From assembly GCA_023399595.1 (NCBI GenBank), contig JAEWOR010000033.1, positions 1 to 64,000 on the forward strand: DNA of 64,000 nt, read 5' to 3'. How positions within the stretch are numbered: position 1 is the first letter of the stretch; every line of letters begins with the position of its first letter. Position numbers and translations under genes: made by a program. The notes beneath the pieces were generated by a model, which searched no databases, was not told where the DNA came from, and worked only from the letters and a program-made list of their open reading frames with translations. The stretch is from Bacteroidota bacterium (lineage in GTDB: Bacteria > Bacteroidota > Bacteroidia > Flavobacteriales > Weeksellaceae). Shown one piece after another: positions 61,439 through 64,000 of the stretch.

Positions 61439-61965
61439 CCTTGAATTTTTTGAGTTATTTTCTCAAATGTATTCAAATTTCTTGATGTAAAGCTGTCTTT
61501 ATAGTTTTTTTTACCCAAAATTTTACCAAAATTAGAATCTAAAGTATTTCCTTTTTCCACCTGCCAATAAAAAGTAGAATCTATGATTTTAGCGTTTTCA
61601 TTGTTAGATTTTGAAACCTTTTCAAATTCCTGTATTAGCGTTTTTTCAATATCTTCTTTTCCTACGAAAATGTAGATATGTTGGTTTTCGTTTTTTTGAA
61701 ATGGATTGTTTTTAAGGATAGTTTCTACTTTCAAAGATGTTTTAATAAATAAAAAAGCTTCATAGGAAAAATGCTCAGACATGGCTTTTTCAAGGATTGT
61801 TTTTAAGTCCGAAACCTTTTTATCTGAAGAAAAAATAATATTACCAGTTGCCAAAACGGAGATGACGTCCTGCATTCCAGAATTTTTAAAAACCTGAACA
61901 ACATCCGCCATTTTCATATTGGTTCCTTTAACGTTGACTCCTCGTAAAAAAGCGCAATATTTCAT
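61435..61965 (-). CDS. DUF1697 domain-containing protein
   Basis: A 176-residue protein with the DUF1697 signature at the N-terminus: YCAFLRGVNVKGTNMKMADVV, followed by VLATGNIIFSSDKK, and later NPFQKNENQHIYIFVG and the C-terminal RNLNTFEKITQ (the TxRNxNTxxK motif). The family function is unknown; it has a ferredoxin-like fold. The start lies 3 bp from a 7-bp tandem repeat that could alter expression if its length changed. It is coupled by overlap with the next gene. Confidence 0.88.
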   Translation of the reverse strand: MKYCAFLRGVNVKGTNMKMADVVQVFKNSGMQDVISVLATGNIIFSSDKKVSDLKTILEKAMSEHFSYEAFLFIKTSLKVETILKNNPFQKNENQHIYIFVGKEDIEKTLIQEFEKVSKSNNENAKIIDSTFYWQVEKGNTLDSNFGKILGKKNYKDSFTSRNLNTFEKITQKIQG

Positions 61966-61968
61966 CAG

Positions 61969-61996
61969 TAATTGGTAATTGGTAATTGGTAATTTG
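61969..61996. repeat. Tandem heptamer repeat before a DUF1697 gene
   Basis: Three exact copies of TAATTGG at 61969-61989 and a fourth variant TAATTTG at 61990-61996, beginning 3 bp upstream of the ATG at 61965. Confidence 0.85.
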
Positions 61997-62041
61997 TAGT
62001 GAGCAATAGTTAAAGTTAGTTTTTTAAATATTATCTTCCAC

Positions 62042-63526
62042 CTATTTTCTAATATATAAATTATAGTCGGTTCCAGAGGGTTTTAATTGATAGATCTTTT
62101 CAAGGATTTTATTATCACTTTTTAAATGATTGTTTATTCTAAATTCTTTTAATAGACGATAATGTTGCTGAAAATATTCTCCATCTTCACTTGTAAATAA
62201 ATCTTTATAAGAAAGTAAATACTTAGGTTTTCTGCTTTCGACCGTATTTTTCCAAAGGTGTTTTTTATCTTTTTTTATTTCATCCTGAATTCCTTTATCC
62301 ACTAATCCAACTTCATCAATTGTTTTTAACCCTGAAAAATAAGGAACATAACCAGCGGGTTCTAGCAATATCCATTGGTTTTTGTCATTTTCAATAGAAT
62401 TTAAATAAAGTCCAATAGAACGTCTGTAATTCCATTCACCATTTCCTGTTGCGATGGAATGAACCGCTTGGAAAGCCAACATTGGAAGAATATAGAAGAT
62501 AACTAATAAAGAAATCCATAAATTTCGTTTTGTTTTTTGCTCCAAAACAAAAATGAGAATCGGGACAAAAAGTAGAATTTGAGGAACCCAATAATACCAA
62601 TCAAACAAGCTTTTTTGTGAGATGAAAATAATTTGTTTGCACCATGCAAACACAAAAATAATCCATAGAAATACATTCCTTTTTTCCTTTTGACGAACCA
62701 ATAAAATAAAACAAACCAACTCAAAAAGAAGCACAATAATGGTAAATGGATTAAAATCTGAAGGTGTTTTTAGCATTCCCCAAAAGTTACCATAGTTAAC
62801 ATTGAAATAATGCCAATTTTCAGCAGTAGTAAATACATTGTCGTATTTCAATTGTTTCGCAACAATGGTATTATTTACCAATTCCCCAAAATAGAACCAA
62901 TTGAAAGACACAACCAAAGCAACGCCTAAAATACCTCCTACAATATAGTTCCAACGGATTTTTCTGTTCCAAAAAGCATCTATTAAAAAGCTTATTCCTA
63001 AGAAAATTACCGTGTCTATTCTTGTGAACAAAATAAGAATAGGTAACAGAATAAAAGCCCAATTTTTATTCTTTTTGAATCCGTAATAAAGCAAAGCCAT
63101 TTCTAGAAAGAAAAGGATTCCGTATTCCATTCCGAGAATAGAAATTTTAATAGAAGGTGGTAAAATTCCGAAAAGGAAAATAAAGAGGGCTTGCTGCCAA
63201 TATTCTTTTAATAATAGTTTAGACAGCCAATAACTTCCTATTGTAAATAATATAGAATTGAAAATAAGTAACGGATAAATAAAGTTTTCCTTTCCTAAAA
63301 TAAGGTTAAAAAAATAGGAAACAAAAACATACAAATGCGTAGTTGAAGCCGAGATTTTATCATCTCCATTAAAACCTATTATTCCGTAATCTAAAAGGTT
63401 TTGAGCCACTCTCCAAGTGATAAGCGCATCTTCCTGAATGTGATGCGTCCAAAGGAAAAGAAGTTTGAAAAGTATGGTAATGAGAGCAGCGTAAAATGGT
63501 AGTTGATAGTTTTTTTTCTCTTGCAT
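62042..63526 (-). CDS. GT-C-like multi-pass membrane glycosyltransferase
   Basis: A protein of about 494 residues with roughly ten membrane helices. The first periplasmic loop has HIQEDALITWRVAQNLLDYG, with the acidic pair expected of GT-C enzymes, ISILGMEYGILFFLEMALL and LFTRIDTVIF follow, and a soluble C-terminal domain with LEPAGYVPYFSGLKTIDEVGLVDKG resembles arabinosyltransferase-like GT-C proteins. It probably transfers a sugar from a lipid carrier in the envelope. A longer reading from GTG 63610 would come from a terminator hairpin, and a -7 element at 63545 supports ATG 63526. Confidence 0.75.
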   Translation of the reverse strand: MQEKKNYQLPFYAALITILFKLLFLWTHHIQEDALITWRVAQNLLDYGIIGFNGDDKISASTTHLYVFVSYFFNLILGKENFIYPLLIFNSILFTIGSYWLSKLLLKEYWQQALFIFLFGILPPSIKISILGMEYGILFFLEMALLYYGFKKNKNWAFILLPILILFTRIDTVIFLGISFLIDAFWNRKIRWNYIVGGILGVALVVSFNWFYFGELVNNTIVAKQLKYDNVFTTAENWHYFNVNYGNFWGMLKTPSDFNPFTIIVLLFELVCFILLVRQKEKRNVFLWIIFVFAWCKQIIFISQKSLFDWYYWVPQILLFVPILIFVLEQKTKRNLWISLLVIFYILPMLAFQAVHSIATGNGEWNYRRSIGLYLNSIENDKNQWILLEPAGYVPYFSGLKTIDEVGLVDKGIQDEIKKDKKHLWKNTVESRKPKYLLSYKDLFTSEDGEYFQQHYRLLKEFRINNHLKSDNKILEKIYQLKPSGTDYNLYIRK

Positions 63527-63544
63527 TGTTTGTGATATGAATTG

Positions 63545-63552
63545 CAAATATA
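63545..63552 (-). promoter_or_regulatory. -7 promoter element of the GT-C-like gene
   Basis: The minus strand reads TATATTTG, matching TAnnTTTG, 18 bp before the ATG at 63526. Confidence 0.5.
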
Positions 63553-63575
63553 ATTGTAAAAAATATAAGGTTATA

Positions 63576-63616
63576 AAAAAGGTGCGGCGGTTTCTTCGAA
63601 ACCGCCGCACCTTTTT
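63576..63616 (-). terminator. Perfect 19-bp GC-rich terminator hairpin
   Basis: AAAAAGGTGCGGCGGTTTC (63576-63594) pairs exactly with its inverse at 63598-63616 across a 3-nt loop; T tracts occur on both strands. It ends the gene at the right edge of the window. Confidence 0.9.
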
Positions 63617-63633
63617 AGTTTTTTAAAACTTAA

Positions 63634-64000
63634 TTACTGAGTCGCTTTAATAATCGCATTGGTAATTTGAGCTTCTTTTTCGGTTGCATAAGCAGTATCG
63701 AAAGGTTCCATAACATCAAATAAATATTGATAAAATGGCGTAATGGTTTGCACTTCTTCAGATTTTTGCATTGCCTTTTCCTTTCCTACAATTTGCAAAT
63801 CTTTAATGAAATTATCGAATTTTTTATCAATAGGTTCCAAAGATTTAACAAGGTAAGAATACGCTTTGTCTTTTTGTCCAAGTTTCGTATAAGCATTGGT
63901 TACCGCAGAAACAACCAAAGAATATTCTAGAGGTTTCATCCTCATTTGTCTTCCAAGGAATCTTTGTTCTTGTGGCGTTAAGCTTGTGTAATATTCATAT
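63634..64000 (-). CDS. C-terminal part of a helical protein, cut by window edge
   Basis: The frame stays open to the right edge, so only the last about 121 residues are seen: YEYYTSLTPQEQRFLGRQ, MKPLEYSLVVSAVTNAYTKLGQKDKAYSYLVKSL, then FYQYLFDVMEPFDTAYATEKE. The pattern is helical and TPR-like. It could be the tail of a large DUF2723-type (GT117) membrane protein, which would suit the glycosyltransferase next door, but I am not certain of that. Terminator follows at 63576-63616. Confidence 0.55.
   Translation of the reverse strand, partial: YEYYTSLTPQEQRFLGRQMRMKPLEYSLVVSAVTNAYTKLGQKDKAYSYLVKSLEPIDKKFDNFIKDLQIVGKEKAMQKSEEVQTITPFYQYLFDVMEPFDTAYATEKEAQITNAIIKATQ

Noticed and set aside
1..64000. 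CRISPR arrays, tRNA and rRNA genes, prophage
   Set aside because: No regularly spaced repeats, cloverleaf-like segments, rRNA motifs or phage structural genes were recognised by eye; a tRNAscan or CRISPR finder run would be decisive.

Overview
The window reads as chromosome of a Bacteroidota bacterium, most likely Flavobacteriia of the Weeksellaceae/Chryseobacterium type. The evidence is AT-rich DNA, many promoters with the Bacteroidota -7 element TAnnTTTG and weak Shine-Dalgarno sequences, a type IX secretion cargo, a TonB-dependent receptor, a YtxJ-type bacillithiol protein, a mevalonate kinase, a CusA-TolC fusion and a HYC_CC_PP protein. No rRNA, tRNA, CRISPR array or prophage was recognised.

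Layout. 0-1.9 kb is a scrap zone: the end of an IS1595-type transposase, a decayed IS982-type element with both inverted repeats, and a probable fragment of a DUF2493/SLOG gene. 1.9-9.1 kb holds a DUF1826 protein, a J-domain/KTSC protein, a hemerythrin-like protein followed by a polytopic membrane protein and preceded by a striking dyad operator, then a divergent pair of a B12-type radical SAM protein and an arginase/agmatinase-family enzyme. 9.2-17.8 kb is a metal export block: small exported protein, CusA fused to a TolC-like channel, a CusB-like lipoprotein adaptor and a P-type ATPase. 17.9-19.2 kb has a SlyD-like isomerase, a decayed IS1595 copy and an orphan terminator. 19.2-33.3 kb is housekeeping: EtfBA, a bifunctional-nuclease-family protein, transporters (nucleoside, alanine/Na+, UMF1), thiolase, mevalonate kinase, UbiA-family prenyltransferase, proline dehydrogenase, ApbC/Mrp with a NifU-like protein, and a DedA-like protein. 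33.4-36.5 kb has a DtxR-family regulator with its own dyad, a bacillithiol-associated operon (DUF1569, YtxJ, Crp/Fnr) and nicotinamidase. 36.5-44.4 kb has radC with an acyltransferase and a membrane protein, lolD, pyruvate dehydrogenase E1-alpha and E2, a PAP2/BlaI pair and an RRM protein.

44.5-57.2 kb contains most of the copper genes: an AraC regulator with an HMA-like N-terminus, a CopA ATPase with three metal-binding modules, and, on the other strand further on, a multicopper oxidase fused to a PcoB-like barrel, DUF3347 and HYC_CC_PP proteins. Between these lie an RsmI-like methyltransferase, a low-molecular-weight phosphatase, dnaA, a thioesterase, a T9SS cargo and an acyl-CoA dehydrogenase. 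57.3-64 kb has a TonB-dependent receptor, kdsA, small unknowns and a GT-C-like glycosyltransferase.

Two metal systems stand out (Cus-type RND export at 9-17 kb and the CopA/multicopper oxidase set at 44-57 kb). The least explained unit is the hemerythrin plus membrane protein pair behind the dyad at 3.57-3.63 kb. Intergenic regions carry perfect GC-rich hairpins, 7-bp tandem repeats placed right before start codons, and several promoters so close to ATG that leaderless transcripts are likely. All promoter and terminator calls are by eye.
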